Shown here piece by piece: positions 26,369 through 34,700 of a DNA stretch of 36,264 nucleotides (position 1 is the first letter of the stretch; each line of letters starts with the position of its first letter). A program made the position numbers and the translations under genes. The stretch comes from Alphaproteobacteria bacterium. Its GTDB lineage: Bacteria > Pseudomonadota > Alphaproteobacteria > SHVP01. The stretch is from contig SHVP01000017.1 of the NCBI GenBank assembly GCA_009694165.1, forward strand, positions 1 through 36,264. The letters are read 5' to 3'. Under the pieces are notes generated by a model that was not told the DNA's origin, ran no database searches, and saw nothing but the letters and a program-made list of their open reading frames with translations.

Positions 26369-27163
26369 CTAACGAGGCTTGGCACCGATGAACTCGGCCA
26401 CCGTGTCGGCGTAGCGCTGGGGGACGGTCCAGCACAATTGCGGCATGACATCGGCGAACTGCGCGAATTGGGCACCCTTGATCAGGGCGGCCGCCGCGGC
26501 GTTCTCCGGCGCCAGCTTGTCGTGTTCAGCGGTAAGGAACAGGACGGGACAGGCCAACGATTGCAACGACCGCCGCAAGTCGTATTGGCCGACCGCCAGC
26601 AGTCCCCAATTCATTCGCTCGTAGACGCGCAACGTTTCCGCCACCGCCACCTGAATCTGCTCAAGATCGTTGCTCGGGCCGTAGTTGGCCGTGCGCGCCT
26701 CCCAGACCCGCAGAACGTGCGACCCATCCGCCTTGACGCTGGCCTCGCCTAGGGCGAGGCCAAACTGGCGCAACCGCGCCGCGGATAGAAGCGGCATGCC
26801 GGAGAACACACCGTGCGTCACCCGCGGTCCCGCCTGCATGGCGATCTCCAACGAAACGGCGGAGCCGGTGGCAAAGCCGGCGACGGCAAATCGATCGGCG
26901 CCGAGCGCCCCGATGCCTTCAAGGAGCCGGGAGGCGTAGTCCGACACCGTAGGCACGCCGGGGGGCGGATCGGAGGCGCCGTAGCCGGGCGTATCGAACG
27001 CAACCGCCCGGCAATAGCGACCGAGATGGGGCAGGCAGCGCTCATACATCCGCGAGGAAAGCGGCGTCTGATGAAAGAGGAAGACGAACGGTCCACGTTC
27101 GCCGGAGCTGCGGTAGTGGAGCTGCCCGCGCGCAGTGTCAACGTAGCCGCAACGGATTTTCAT
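26369..27163 (-). CDS. Alpha/beta hydrolase fold protein lacking the nucleophile serine
   Basis: A 264-residue single-domain alpha/beta hydrolase fold protein. Seen: HQTPLSSRMYERCLPHL at the oxyanion region, FDTPGYGASDPP, and CPVLFLTAEHDKLAP near the acid position. The nucleophile elbow, normally GxSxG, reads GFATG (96-100), so Ala98 replaces serine. The usual late His region reads MPQLCWTVPQRYADTV with no histidine. It is homologous to the four domains encoded at 33006-36264, which have His at the same place. The ATG at 27163 is chosen because homology begins at MKIRCGYVDTARGQLHYR; a 20-residue longer frame exists. It is likely non-hydrolytic or uses unusual chemistry. Confidence 0.78.
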   Translation of the reverse strand: MKIRCGYVDTARGQLHYRSSGERGPFVFLFHQTPLSSRMYERCLPHLGRYCRAVAFDTPGYGASDPPPGVPTVSDYASRLLEGIGALGADRFAVAGFATGSAVSLEIAMQAGPRVTHGVFSGMPLLSAARLRQFGLALGEASVKADGSHVLRVWEARTANYGPSNDLEQIQVAVAETLRVYERMNWGLLAVGQYDLRRSLQSLACPVLFLTAEHDKLAPENAAAAALIKGAQFAQFADVMPQLCWTVPQRYADTVAEFIGAKPR

Positions 27164-27369
27164 ATCTGCCCGCGCTCTTCTTCTCGTTCGAGCGATTGTT
27201 GCGACGTTGTGCCGGCAGCGCAACCTCGATCGGAACGCCCGCCACCAGATGGCGGGTCGCCTCGCGCCTCGCGGGGACTTGCTTCTCGCGGCGGGCGAAC
27301 GTGACTGCGGCGGACGGGTATGCGCGAAGATGGGGCCAGCCGTGGAACGCCGGATTTAGCGGGCGGACG

Positions 27370-28449
27370 CTAGGGCATGCGCGCAACGTGGCCTTGCGGA
27401 ACCTCTGCATCCGCCGACGCGGCCGGCCAGCGGGTGCCGGTCAACACGGCCTGCCGCCAATCGATGCGCATGATCTTGGCCTCGGTGAGGTCGACGTCGG
27501 TGAAGTCGCTACGCTCGATCTTGCCGGTCGGCCCTGAGGCGTTCTTGACTTCAACTGCATCAACACGCGCGCTGGTGAGGTTGGCCCCGGTGAGGGTGGC
27601 CTTGGCGAGGTTGGCGCCGCTGAGATCGGTCAAGCGAAGCGTCGCCCCGCTCAGGTTGGCGCCGGCGAGGTTGGCAAGGCGAAGGGTGGCCATCGCCAGG
27701 TTGGCGCCGGCCAGGTTGGCGCCGGCCAGATAAGCCTGGGACAGATCGATGTCGCTCAGACTGGCGCCGGCCAGTTCGGCGCGGTCGCCACGACTACCGT
27801 TCGATTCGACCCACAGCGCGTGTTGGCGCAGAACTTCCTGCAATTCGAGCGGCAACTCGGCCGTTGCCGTGCTCACCAACGCACCGGTCATCGTGGCACT
27901 GGTCAAGCGAACTTCCGCCAGGATGGTGCCGCGCAAGTTGGCGCGGTCGAGTTGGGAAAAATCGAGGTTTGCCCGGTACAGGTTGACGCCCACCATGTAG
28001 GCATCCTTGAGCTTGGCCGTTCGCAAGTTGACGCGACGCAAGTCGGCCCCGCTGAGATCGGCCGATCGGCCGACGGCATTTTCATTGGTATAGCCGCGGA
28101 AATCTCTGCCATGCATGTGTTTCTGCGCGATGACCAGCGATCCCGGACGCATGTCGGCGTCATGCATGTCGGCATCGCGTAGGATCGGACCGCGAAAGCG
28201 CGCACCGCGCAGGTCGGCCCGCCAGAAATTGGCGCTGGTCAGATCGGCATTTTCGAAGTTGGCGCCGATTAGCTTGCAGTTGCTGAAGTCGGCGCCCGCG
28301 AGTTTGGCCTCCTCCAGCACCAGTTGATTGAGCGCCAACCCGGAGAGATTGTGGTGCATGAGGTTGGCGCATCGTCCGCCATCGAGACGGCGCACAAATC
28401 GGCCGTTCTGTCGGATGATGTCGACAAATTCTTTGGGACTCATCGACAT
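27370..28449 (-). CDS. Pentapeptide-repeat protein
   Basis: A 359-residue protein with two blocks of A(D/N)LxX repeats that fold as right-handed quadrilateral beta helices. Block one covers about residues 30-190. A hinge, LQEVLRQHALWVESNG, is shared with many alphaproteobacterial pentapeptide proteins. Block two has near-perfect repeats such as AGANLAGANLAMATLRLANL. The DNA of block two shows matching short direct repeats (GTTGGCGCC...), which reflect the protein repeats, not a mobile element. ATG 28449 is used; the frame is open 183 bases further but into the upstream gene. It is 16 bases after a membrane protein gene, probably a two-gene operon. Function unknown; no toxin or gyrase-binding assignment is justified. 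Confidence 0.85.
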   Translation of the reverse strand: MSMSPKEFVDIIRQNGRFVRRLDGGRCANLMHHNLSGLALNQLVLEEAKLAGADFSNCKLIGANFENADLTSANFWRADLRGARFRGPILRDADMHDADMRPGSLVIAQKHMHGRDFRGYTNENAVGRSADLSGADLRRVNLRTAKLKDAYMVGVNLYRANLDFSQLDRANLRGTILAEVRLTSATMTGALVSTATAELPLELQEVLRQHALWVESNGSRGDRAELAGASLSDIDLSQAYLAGANLAGANLAMATLRLANLAGANLSGATLRLTDLSGANLAKATLTGANLTSARVDAVEVKNASGPTGKIERSDFTDVDLTEAKIMRIDWRQAVLTGTRWPAASADAEVPQGHVARMP

Positions 28450-28465
28450 GGACAGGTGTGACCGA

Positions 28466-28918
28466 CTAGACCAGGACGCTAAGCACGCCGTGGTGCACCA
28501 CCGCAGCCAGAGCGGCCATACCGGCGCTCGCCAAAGCGATCGCCGCCAGTTTCGCCATCCCGCGCGCCGACGCCTGGTTGGCGAAGCCGCCTGCCATTCC
28601 GGCGAATGCCGGTTCGGTCGACGGATTGGCATTCAACGATTCAAACAGGGCCAAATAGGGCCCGGGACCATCGGCATGGTGGGTGCGCCGCCATTCGCGC
28701 ACCTCGAGACGCCGATGTCCGTTGTACACGATGGTTTCGTGCAAAGAATGCGTGCTCGGGTCGAACGTCTCGCGGACGACCTTGACCGTGCGCCCCAGGG
28801 CATGGCTCTCGATCATCTTTGCGGTACGGATCGCGTCCTGGCGCCGACCGGCGTCGAAATGCCCTTCCAAGACCCAACGGCCGTCGGCCAGGACATATAG
28901 TTCATAACTCGTACCCAT
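28466..28918 (-). CDS. Conserved hypothetical protein with C-terminal membrane helix
   Basis: A 150-residue protein. The N-terminal domain (1-75, YELYVLADGRWVLEGHF, then AIRTAKMIESHALGRTVKVVRE) looks like a small globular domain with a ferredoxin-like beta-alpha pattern. A Gly/Ala-rich linker leads to a hydrophobic C-terminus (about 120-148), consistent with a tail anchor. A strong GGGAGGAAGG site precedes the ATG. It sits directly upstream of the pentapeptide-repeat gene and probably anchors or partners it. Function unknown. Confidence 0.72.
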   Translation of the reverse strand: MGTSYELYVLADGRWVLEGHFDAGRRQDAIRTAKMIESHALGRTVKVVRETFDPSTHSLHETIVYNGHRRLEVREWRRTHHADGPGPYLALFESLNANPSTEPAFAGMAGGFANQASARGMAKLAAIALASAGMAALAAVVHHGVLSVLV

Positions 28919-29011
28919 TCACCTTCCTCCCGGTATAGGCGAGCCGCCTCCCTTTGCCATCGGATCGTTGTCCGTTCCTGGAGCGGCTTCGCTGTTGTTA
29001 GTACCCCCTTG

Positions 29012-29030
29012 GGGCCGTCGTTGACGGCCC
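29012..29030. other. Perfect hairpin GGGCCGTC/GACGGCCC
   Basis: An 8-bp perfect stem with a 3-base loop lies in the 263-base gap between the 60-residue gene and the membrane protein gene. Neither strand has a T run after it. It could be a weak terminator for the small gene or an RNA structure. A second palindrome, CAAGGGCCCTTG, follows at 29046-29057. Confidence 0.4.
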
Positions 29031-29069
29031 GCCTCCTAACTCAAACAAGGGCCCTTGCCCCACCCTTCC

Positions 29070-29085
29070 TGTGACGAGCATCACG
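29070..29085. promoter_or_regulatory. CRP/FNR-family-like operator
   Basis: The sequence TGTGA-N6-TCACG matches the CRP consensus TGTGA-N6-TCACA except for the last base. It lies about 150 bases upstream of the ATG of the membrane protein / pentapeptide-repeat pair on the minus strand, a plausible position for a CRP- or FNR-family regulator. No matching promoter was resolved. Confidence 0.45.
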
Positions 29086-29181
29086 TTACCGCGATCCCCC
29101 GGCTCGCCGACCGCGCCGCGCCCCCAAGAAGACTTGGGAGAGGGACGTGACACGGCGCGGTCGGACGAACTCGGACCGCGT

Positions 29182-29364
29182 TTACCCCTTCTTGGCGGCG
29201 ACGAAGCCGGTTGGCCGCGCGTTGCGGTACTGCCAGTAGTCGTCATAGGTCGCCACGCCCTCGGCCTTGGGCCGCTCGGCCGGGGCTGCGGCCCGCAAGC
29301 GCACGTCGATCAGCCGCCTCAGACTGAATTTTCCCTTTGGGTCCGCTTGGTCGTTCTTGTTCAT
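29182..29364 (-). CDS. Small hypothetical protein, 60 residues
   Basis: A charged, soluble 60-residue protein with a C-terminal segment TYDDYWQYRNARPTG that looks conserved in character (aromatic, evenly spaced). The ATG at 29364 has GGGAGG and AGGA in the 20 bases upstream, preceded by a T7 tract. Coding quality is hard to judge at this length; the ribosome site and low-Arg, acidic/basic-balanced composition favour a real gene. Function unknown. Confidence 0.5.
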   Translation of the reverse strand: MNKNDQADPKGKFSLRRLIDVRLRAAAPAERPKAEGVATYDDYWQYRNARPTGFVAAKKG

Positions 29365-30019
29365 GTGTGATTCCTAACCTCCCAAAAAAACAGACTTCAC
29401 CAACGGAACGGTTTGGGGGTTGGGCGCAGCACGGGACCCGATGGAAGACCGTCCTCTGAGGAGGTGAGTTCGGCCGATTCGGGGGCGCCCGCGTTCCAAG
29501 ATTCGATCGACCCGGGTGCGGCACGGGTTGAACGAAGGGGGACGCGACCCTTGCGGGAACGACCCCAACCCTCAAGTGTCGGCGCCGTCATGGCGCCGGT
29601 TGCACGGCGCATACTGCGCCGGCCAAAATTCCTGATTTCGCGATGCAAGAAGATCATCGGCTGGCCGCGCGCTCGGGCCGATGCCGGACCGGCTCTCTTC
29701 CGCCCCGTAGGGCAATAGCCCTCGTCCACGGGCAGCCGGACGGACGCGCCAACGCTTTTACCTGCTCCCACATCGATCCCCCGATGCATGTGGATAAGGC
29801 TGTGCGATTCCTTCGAATAAGTACCCTAAGGTCTGACAACTAGATGCACATCGCCGAAGGTCGCGCCCGCGATATGCAAGTTTGCATATCAGCAGGCCTG
29901 TTCAGCACCCATGCATGGATTGGGGATAACTCCGGCGGCGGCGCCGAGGACCAAGTCGGAAGGCGGGACTTTAGAAGACCGCCTGTGCTCCGTTGAACCG
30001 CGCCAGACCACGCGGGCGA
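29365..30019. other. 655-base intergenic region with palindrome and DnaA-box-like sites
   Basis: No convincing gene is seen: the open frames here are Arg/Pro-rich and lack ribosome sites. It holds GATATGCAA-GT-TTGCATATC, a 9-bp perfect inverted repeat at 29871-29890. It also has a perfect DnaA-box match TGTGGATAA at 29789-29797 and a one-mismatch copy TGGGGATAA at 29921-29929, each near an ATGCATG. Hairpin GGCGCAGTATGCGCC lies around 29608-29622. It separates the DyP operon end from the small gene. Its function is unclear: regulatory, ncRNA or an origin remnant are all possible. Confidence 0.4.
29871..29890. repeat. Near-perfect palindrome, possible operator
   Basis: Arms GATATGCAA and TTGCATATC are exact inverted copies separated by GT. 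The symmetry and AT-rich character in a GC-rich setting fit a dimeric repressor site rather than a terminator. The nearest genes are the end of dyP (130 bases away) and the small gene (about 500 bases away), so its target is not obvious. Confidence 0.5.
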
Positions 30020-30910
30020 TCAGAGTCCGACGGCCGTTAGGTCGAGGCGGCCGTCCCGCACCGGCGGACACCAGTAGTAACCGCCGGTCAGAGGCCGCGA
30101 GAAGCGGAAGAGGGCATCGACGATGCCATCCTCCAGCCCAGCCATGCGGCGCAGCACGCGTTCAAAACGATCGAGCGAATCGCCGAAGGCAATGAACTCG
30201 AGACCCTGGGCATCGGCGGTCGCCCACGGCATCGAGCGACGCACCATGAACGCGGGTGGATCGAAACTTTCCTGGGCGCTGCGCTTGACGTGGGCGGACG
30301 GCGGCGCGGTCGCAATTTCCTCGTTGGTGTCGCGCCGCCGGCCGATCATCGCGTCCTGCACCGGTGCCGGCTGGGCGCGGAATGCCCGCAGGTCGTGGAC
30401 CCATCGCTGCACCGCGACGAAACTCGATCCGGCTAATCCGGCACCGGCGCGAACCAGGGCGACGGTCGGCACCGCGTCACCCTTCGGGTTCTCTGTCCCA
30501 TCCTCATAGCCGGTCAGATCGCGACCGCCGGCATAGACGAACGTATCCATCGTGTCAGCCGGCAGGAACGCCGCGGCGAGGGCATCGCGCGTCGCCTCGC
30601 CCGCATCGAACAGCGTCGTGCGATCGCCGCCGCGCAGGAACACCCACAACGCTTCCTGTGTCGAGGGGGCGACGCAGGCCTGACCCGAAAGTGCCGGAAA
30701 CGTTCGCAAGCCCGGAATCTCGCGACCGAGGTGCCGGACCAGGGCCTCGCCAAGGCCGATGATAGCGTCACCCCGCCCGGCCCCTTCGCCCAAGCGCCGG
30801 AGGGCGGCAGCGGCCTGGCGGGCGTCGCGCAAATGGAAGGTCAGGGATCGTCCCAGCGCCGGAGGGGCTTGCAGGATGGCGCTCTGGGCGCGCTTGGCGA
30901 GGTCGGTCAT
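30020..30910 (-). CDS. DyP-type heme peroxidase
   Basis: A 296-residue dye-decolourising peroxidase (YfeX/DypB-like). It uses hydrogen peroxide to oxidise phenolic or porphyrin-like substrates. The heme-site motif GYEDGTENP (134-142) contains the catalytic Asp137. The proximal heme His is His207 in SAHVKR, and the distal Arg lies in VRRSMPW (Arg224/225). There is no Tat signal, so it is cytoplasmic. It starts 6 bases after the VOC gene stop and is the last gene of the operon. Association with oxygenase-like and hydrolase-like partners suggests aromatic or lignin-like substrate handling, which is inference. Confidence 0.93.
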   Translation of the reverse strand: MTDLAKRAQSAILQAPPALGRSLTFHLRDARQAAAALRRLGEGAGRGDAIIGLGEALVRHLGREIPGLRTFPALSGQACVAPSTQEALWVFLRGGDRTTLFDAGEATRDALAAAFLPADTMDTFVYAGGRDLTGYEDGTENPKGDAVPTVALVRAGAGLAGSSFVAVQRWVHDLRAFRAQPAPVQDAMIGRRRDTNEEIATAPPSAHVKRSAQESFDPPAFMVRRSMPWATADAQGLEFIAFGDSLDRFERVLRRMAGLEDGIVDALFRFSRPLTGGYYWCPPVRDGRLDLTAVGL

Positions 30911-30916
30911 TGGTAC

Positions 30917-31945
30917 TCAGGCGGGCGTGAAAAAGGTCCAGGCAAAGCCGTCGGGCGTGCGGAAGGAGAAGGCCGGCCGGCCGAACTCGTCGGCCGCCAC
31001 CGGCGTCACCGCAGTCCCGCCTGCGGCCAGAATCTTGGCGCGCATGGCGGCGACATCGGGCACGCGATAGGTATAGAGGGAGTATCCCAGGTTCCCCGGC
31101 ATCGAATCGGCGCGCCGATCAACCTCGGTCCGCGACGATTCCTCGAGGTAGAAGATGCGGAACCGACCGGAGCGGTGACGCTCGTGTTCCTTTTCCGAGC
31201 GAACGTCGTCGAAATCGATGATAGTGAAACGATCGCCTTCGCGGAGGTCGAACATGATGCGGGAAACCCGCGCCGACCGATGATCGATTTTGATCTGCGA
31301 CAGGCGCTTGAGCCCGAAGGTCTTTTCGTAGATGTCGAATTGGGCGAGACCGCCGCCCTTGACGACGATGCCGGCGTGGCAGACCTGGCTCGTCTTCATC
31401 AACGAAGCCTCGTTGATCTGGCCATAAAGGGGTACGTGCAGATTGAACCGCTGCATGATCACGATCTGGTAATGCGGCATGAAAATCTGCAGTTCGCGCA
31501 GGCCGGTAATCGGCCGGCGAAACGGCTCCGGCTCCCCCGATCCGACGCCCCGCATGCGGGCATTGAGCAGCGGACCCAGCCGATTCATCGGCCGACCCTG
31601 GTCCTCCCACGTCTCGGCATGGTTGGCGACGGTGATGATGTCGGACGTCTTTTGGACGCTCCACCGGTTGCCGACCGTGCGCAGGGACGCCATGTTGAGG
31701 CCCGGCCCAGTCGGGCGTTTCCACGCCATCAGCCGAATGAGTCCGTGGTCGGCGTCCTGATGCAACAGGCGGACCGATCGCAGCGCCGAGTCGACACCAT
31801 AGAGAGCCTTCGCCGCGCTGGCGCCGATCTGCCCGCTCGGGCCGGCGCGGTAACCGAACGCCTCCCAGACTGCGATGCCTTCGACCAGGTCGGGAACGCC
31901 CACCCCGATCTCGTGGAGACCTCCGATAACGGCGACATCAGTCAT
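30917..31945 (-). CDS. Two-domain VOC (glyoxalase/dioxygenase fold) protein
   Basis: A 342-residue protein with two VOC modules. Module 1 begins GGLHEIGVGVPDLVEGIAVWEAFGYR; module 2 covers KTSQVCHAGIVVKGGGLAQFDIYEKTFGL through RVPDVAAMRAKILAAGGTAV and ends FSFRTPDGFAWTFF. The layout matches VOC proteins in aromatic catabolism (extradiol dioxygenases or related enzymes). Possible metal ligands include His11 in module 1; the full triad was not confirmed. Its ATG overlaps the aldo/keto reductase stop as ATGA. Confidence 0.82.
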   Translation of the reverse strand: MTDVAVIGGLHEIGVGVPDLVEGIAVWEAFGYRAGPSGQIGASAAKALYGVDSALRSVRLLHQDADHGLIRLMAWKRPTGPGLNMASLRTVGNRWSVQKTSDIITVANHAETWEDQGRPMNRLGPLLNARMRGVGSGEPEPFRRPITGLRELQIFMPHYQIVIMQRFNLHVPLYGQINEASLMKTSQVCHAGIVVKGGGLAQFDIYEKTFGLKRLSQIKIDHRSARVSRIMFDLREGDRFTIIDFDDVRSEKEHERHRSGRFRIFYLEESSRTEVDRRADSMPGNLGYSLYTYRVPDVAAMRAKILAAGGTAVTPVAADEFGRPAFSFRTPDGFAWTFFTPA

Positions 31946-33000
31946 TTCTTGACCCTGGTTGGCGGGAGAACCGGCACCGACTTGACGCGCTCGCCACGCA
32001 CCGGCACACGTCCCTGCGGTGGCCAGATCAGATCGTTGAATTGTGGCGTCGAATAATGACCCGGAGCGACCAGGGCGTCCACGAATGCCTCATCCTCGGG
32101 GGAGAAGCGATAGTCGAGGGCGGCCACGTAGTCGCGCCACTGCTCGCACGTCCGCGGGCCGCCGATCACCGTCGTCACCAGCTTGTTGTTGAGCACCCAG
32201 GCGGTGGCGAACTGGGCGGCCGAAATTCCCCGCGCCCGGGCGTGCCCCGCCATTTGCTGGGCCGCCGCGAGCGATTCGCGACGGAACTCGATCTCCATCA
32301 TTCGCTTTTCCTTGCGGCCGACGCGCGAATCGGCGGCGGGCGCCTCGCCGGGCACATATTTGCCACTGAGAATCCCGCGCGCCAGCGGACTGTAGGGCGC
32401 CACGCCCACTCCGTAGAAGCCGCAGGCGGGCAGGATGTCGGCCTCGGCCACCCGGTCGACCGCATTGTAATGCGGCTGGCACACGATCGGTCGCGGCAGG
32501 CCGAGTTCGTCGCAGCGGCGGACGATATGGGCGATTTGCCAGCCCAGATAGTTTGACACGCCGAAATAGCGCGCCTTACCGGCCTCGATCAGCGCCGCGA
32601 CCGCGATCAGCGTTTCATCGAGGGGCGTGACCTCGTCGGGCACGTGCAAATAGAAAACGTCGACGAAGTCAGTGGCGAGCCGCGTCAGGCTCTTGTCGAG
32701 TTCGGCAAACAGATACTTGCGCGACAGTCCACCTTCGAACGGTCCGCGCCCGGTCGGGATGCCGGCCTTGGTCGCCACGACCCAGCGGTCGCGCTCGCCG
32801 GCAATGACGCGGCCGGTAACGCGCTCGGATTCGCCGAGCGCGTAGACGTTGCCGGTATCGAGAAAGTTGATTCCTTTTTCGCGCGCCACGTCGAGGCAGC
32901 GTCGCGCCTCGTCCTCGCCAGTCGTCAGGCCGAACTGGAGCATGCCGAGAGTGAGGGGCGAGACCATCAGGCCCGAGCAGCCGAGCGGACGGTATTCCAT
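31942..33000 (-). CDS. Aldo/keto reductase
   Basis: A 352-residue NADPH-dependent aldo/keto reductase. The catalytic tetrad is complete: Asp48 and Tyr53 in FLDTGNVYALGESE, Lys78 in ATKAG, and His119 in YLHVPD. Later QPHYNAVDR, SPLARGILSGKY and VIGGPRT are family landmarks for cofactor binding. It begins 5 bases after the second double-hydrolase gene and overlaps the VOC gene, so it is mid-operon. It likely reduces a carbonyl intermediate of the pathway; the substrate is unknown. Confidence 0.92.
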   Translation of the reverse strand: MEYRPLGCSGLMVSPLTLGMLQFGLTTGEDEARRCLDVAREKGINFLDTGNVYALGESERVTGRVIAGERDRWVVATKAGIPTGRGPFEGGLSRKYLFAELDKSLTRLATDFVDVFYLHVPDEVTPLDETLIAVAALIEAGKARYFGVSNYLGWQIAHIVRRCDELGLPRPIVCQPHYNAVDRVAEADILPACGFYGVGVAPYSPLARGILSGKYVPGEAPAADSRVGRKEKRMMEIEFRRESLAAAQQMAGHARARGISAAQFATAWVLNNKLVTTVIGGPRTCEQWRDYVAALDYRFSPEDEAFVDALVAPGHYSTPQFNDLIWPPQGRVPVRGERVKSVPVLPPTRVKK

Positions 33001-33005
33001 GCGTG

Positions 33006-34700
33006 CTACCGGTCGTAATGCTCGCGCAGATACCCGGCGATGCGGGTCGGAAACGCGTCCATCATGCCATAGCCGAGGTCGGGAAGATCGAGGATCCCCC
33101 CACGCCGCAACAGCGACGCCGCGCGCCTGGTGTTCTCGCTGATTTCGTCGCGCGGATTGAGGACGAGAATGTCGTGCTCGACCACGGCCAGGCGATCAGC
33201 GAACGGATAGTCATAGAGCGCGCAATAGGCCCACCAGGCGAAGGGACCGGCGCGGAAGAATTCGGCGACAGTCGCATCGACCATGGCGATGGTCTGCCCA
33301 GGGCCGCGCCATGGCCATTTGTGTCTCCAGCGCGCAACCAAGTGGGCGCCATCGGCGGTCGGTTCCTCCGGACCGGCGGCGGCGCGCAGTTGGTGTCGCT
33401 TTGCGGCGTCGATCACCGGGGCCGAGATGAGGGCCACGCGGTGGACGAGACCCGGGCGGCGCAGAGCGATCGCGACGGCGGTCAGGGCCCCGGTGTGATA
33501 GCCGAGGAGGTCGATGGAGGTGATGCCGCGGCGGTCGAGCAGTTCGAGCATCGCCGTCGCGTAGTCCTCGATCCCGGGAGCGGTCGCCGGGGTCGTCGAG
33601 CCGCCAAGCCCCGGCATGTCGGGGGCCAGCACAACGCGATCGCTGCCGAGCACCGGCAACAGGCCATCGAAATCCTGGCCCGAGCGCGGGCTAGCGTGCA
33701 GACAGAGGACTGGACGACCGGCCGCACGCTCGGGAACAGCAGCGCGCACATGCACTTGACCGAACGTGGTGTGAGCGTAGCTGCGACGCACGGGCGGTCG
33801 CTCCCATCGGGGTGGTAGCGGCGGCGCCTTGGCGCGCCCCGAATCGGGCGACACATCCTTGGCGGGGCCATCGAGAAAGGCGCGGATATACCGCCCGAGG
33901 GCGTCAACCTTGTCATGGCACAACTGATAGTCTTCCTCGATTTCGCGCAGTCCCCCGTTGCGGAGCAATGGGCCGGCACGCCTGGTCGCGGCGACGATCT
34001 CGTCGCGCGGATTCAAGACCAACACCGGCTGGCCTACATGGGGCAGGTGCTGGGCGTGCTGATAGGCGAAGGCGGCATGATGGCCCCATTTATACTCAAG
34101 GCCACCGCGCTGGCTCTCGACGAAGTAGCGTTGCACCAGCCAGGGATCGAGCGAGCGCCCCACCGACGTCATCAGGCCACGCCAGCGCTCGGCCAGGTGC
34201 GCGCCGTCCTCGCGCAACTTGACCTCGTCATACTTGGTTTTCATCGCCTGCAGTTCGTCGTCGCTGTAGACGGGGGCGGAGATCAGCACCAGGCGACGCA
34301 CCAGGGCCGGACGCTGCAGCGCCAGTTCGACCGCCACCTTCGACCCGGTGTGGTTGCCGAGGACGTCGCAACGCGAAATCCCGAGGCGGTCCAGTCCTTC
34401 GCCCACCGCGGCGGCATAGTCCTCGATCGCGGGCGGTTGTGGCGGTTTGCTCGAGTCCCCGTGGCCCGGCGAGTCGACGGCGACGACCAGTCGGTCGCGA
34501 CCCAACTCGATCAGAGTTTCACTGTAGTTGCGCCAGGAAATCGGGCTCGCATGGAAACACACCAGGGGAAGGGCCGTCGTGCGGTGCTCGGGCCCTTTGA
34601 GTGCGTAGTGCAGCTGACCGAACCGACAATCGACGTAACCCCGATGAATGCCGGGCGGAATCCTCCACCATGCCTCGACCCTCGCCCACCGCTCAGACAT
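33006..34700 (-). CDS. Double-domain alpha/beta hydrolase-like protein with GxHTG elbows
   Basis: A 564-residue fusion of two complete alpha/beta hydrolase folds (about 20-280 and 310-564) joined by a Pro-rich linker, KAPPLPPRW. Each has the oxyanion motif HASP. Each has His where the nucleophile Ser should be: GNHTG with His117, GYHTG with His402. Each has an LNPRDEI segment at the acid position. The last histidine region reads YQLCHDK in domain 1 and LGYGMMD in domain 2, so domain 2 also lacks that His. The ATG at 34700 overlaps the upstream stop (ATGTCTGA) by 8 bases and gives MSERWARVEAW. The same-length paralogue is directly upstream. The GxHTG form is a known but little-studied subgroup; the reaction is unknown. 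Confidence 0.85.
   Translation of the reverse strand: MSERWARVEAWWRIPPGIHRGYVDCRFGQLHYALKGPEHRTTALPLVCFHASPISWRNYSETLIELGRDRLVVAVDSPGHGDSSKPPQPPAIEDYAAAVGEGLDRLGISRCDVLGNHTGSKVAVELALQRPALVRRLVLISAPVYSDDELQAMKTKYDEVKLREDGAHLAERWRGLMTSVGRSLDPWLVQRYFVESQRGGLEYKWGHHAAFAYQHAQHLPHVGQPVLVLNPRDEIVAATRRAGPLLRNGGLREIEEDYQLCHDKVDALGRYIRAFLDGPAKDVSPDSGRAKAPPLPPRWERPPVRRSYAHTTFGQVHVRAAVPERAAGRPVLCLHASPRSGQDFDGLLPVLGSDRVVLAPDMPGLGGSTTPATAPGIEDYATAMLELLDRRGITSIDLLGYHTGALTAVAIALRRPGLVHRVALISAPVIDAAKRHQLRAAAGPEEPTADGAHLVARWRHKWPWRGPGQTIAMVDATVAEFFRAGPFAWWAYCALYDYPFADRLAVVEHDILVLNPRDEISENTRRAASLLRRGGILDLPDLGYGMMDAFPTRIAGYLREHYDR

Noticed and set aside
27580..27790. Short direct DNA repeats suggesting a tandem repeat or CRISPR
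   Set aside because: They are the codons of pentapeptide repeats, spaced 15 bases, with no spacer structure.
29397..29789. Minus-strand frame of 130 codons in the intergenic region
   Set aside because: Arg/Pro-rich, no ribosome site and no recognisable features.
29789..29929. A chromosomal replication origin
   Set aside because: Only two DnaA-like boxes, no dnaA, parA or hemE neighbours and no AT-rich unwinding element; kept only as a low-level observation.
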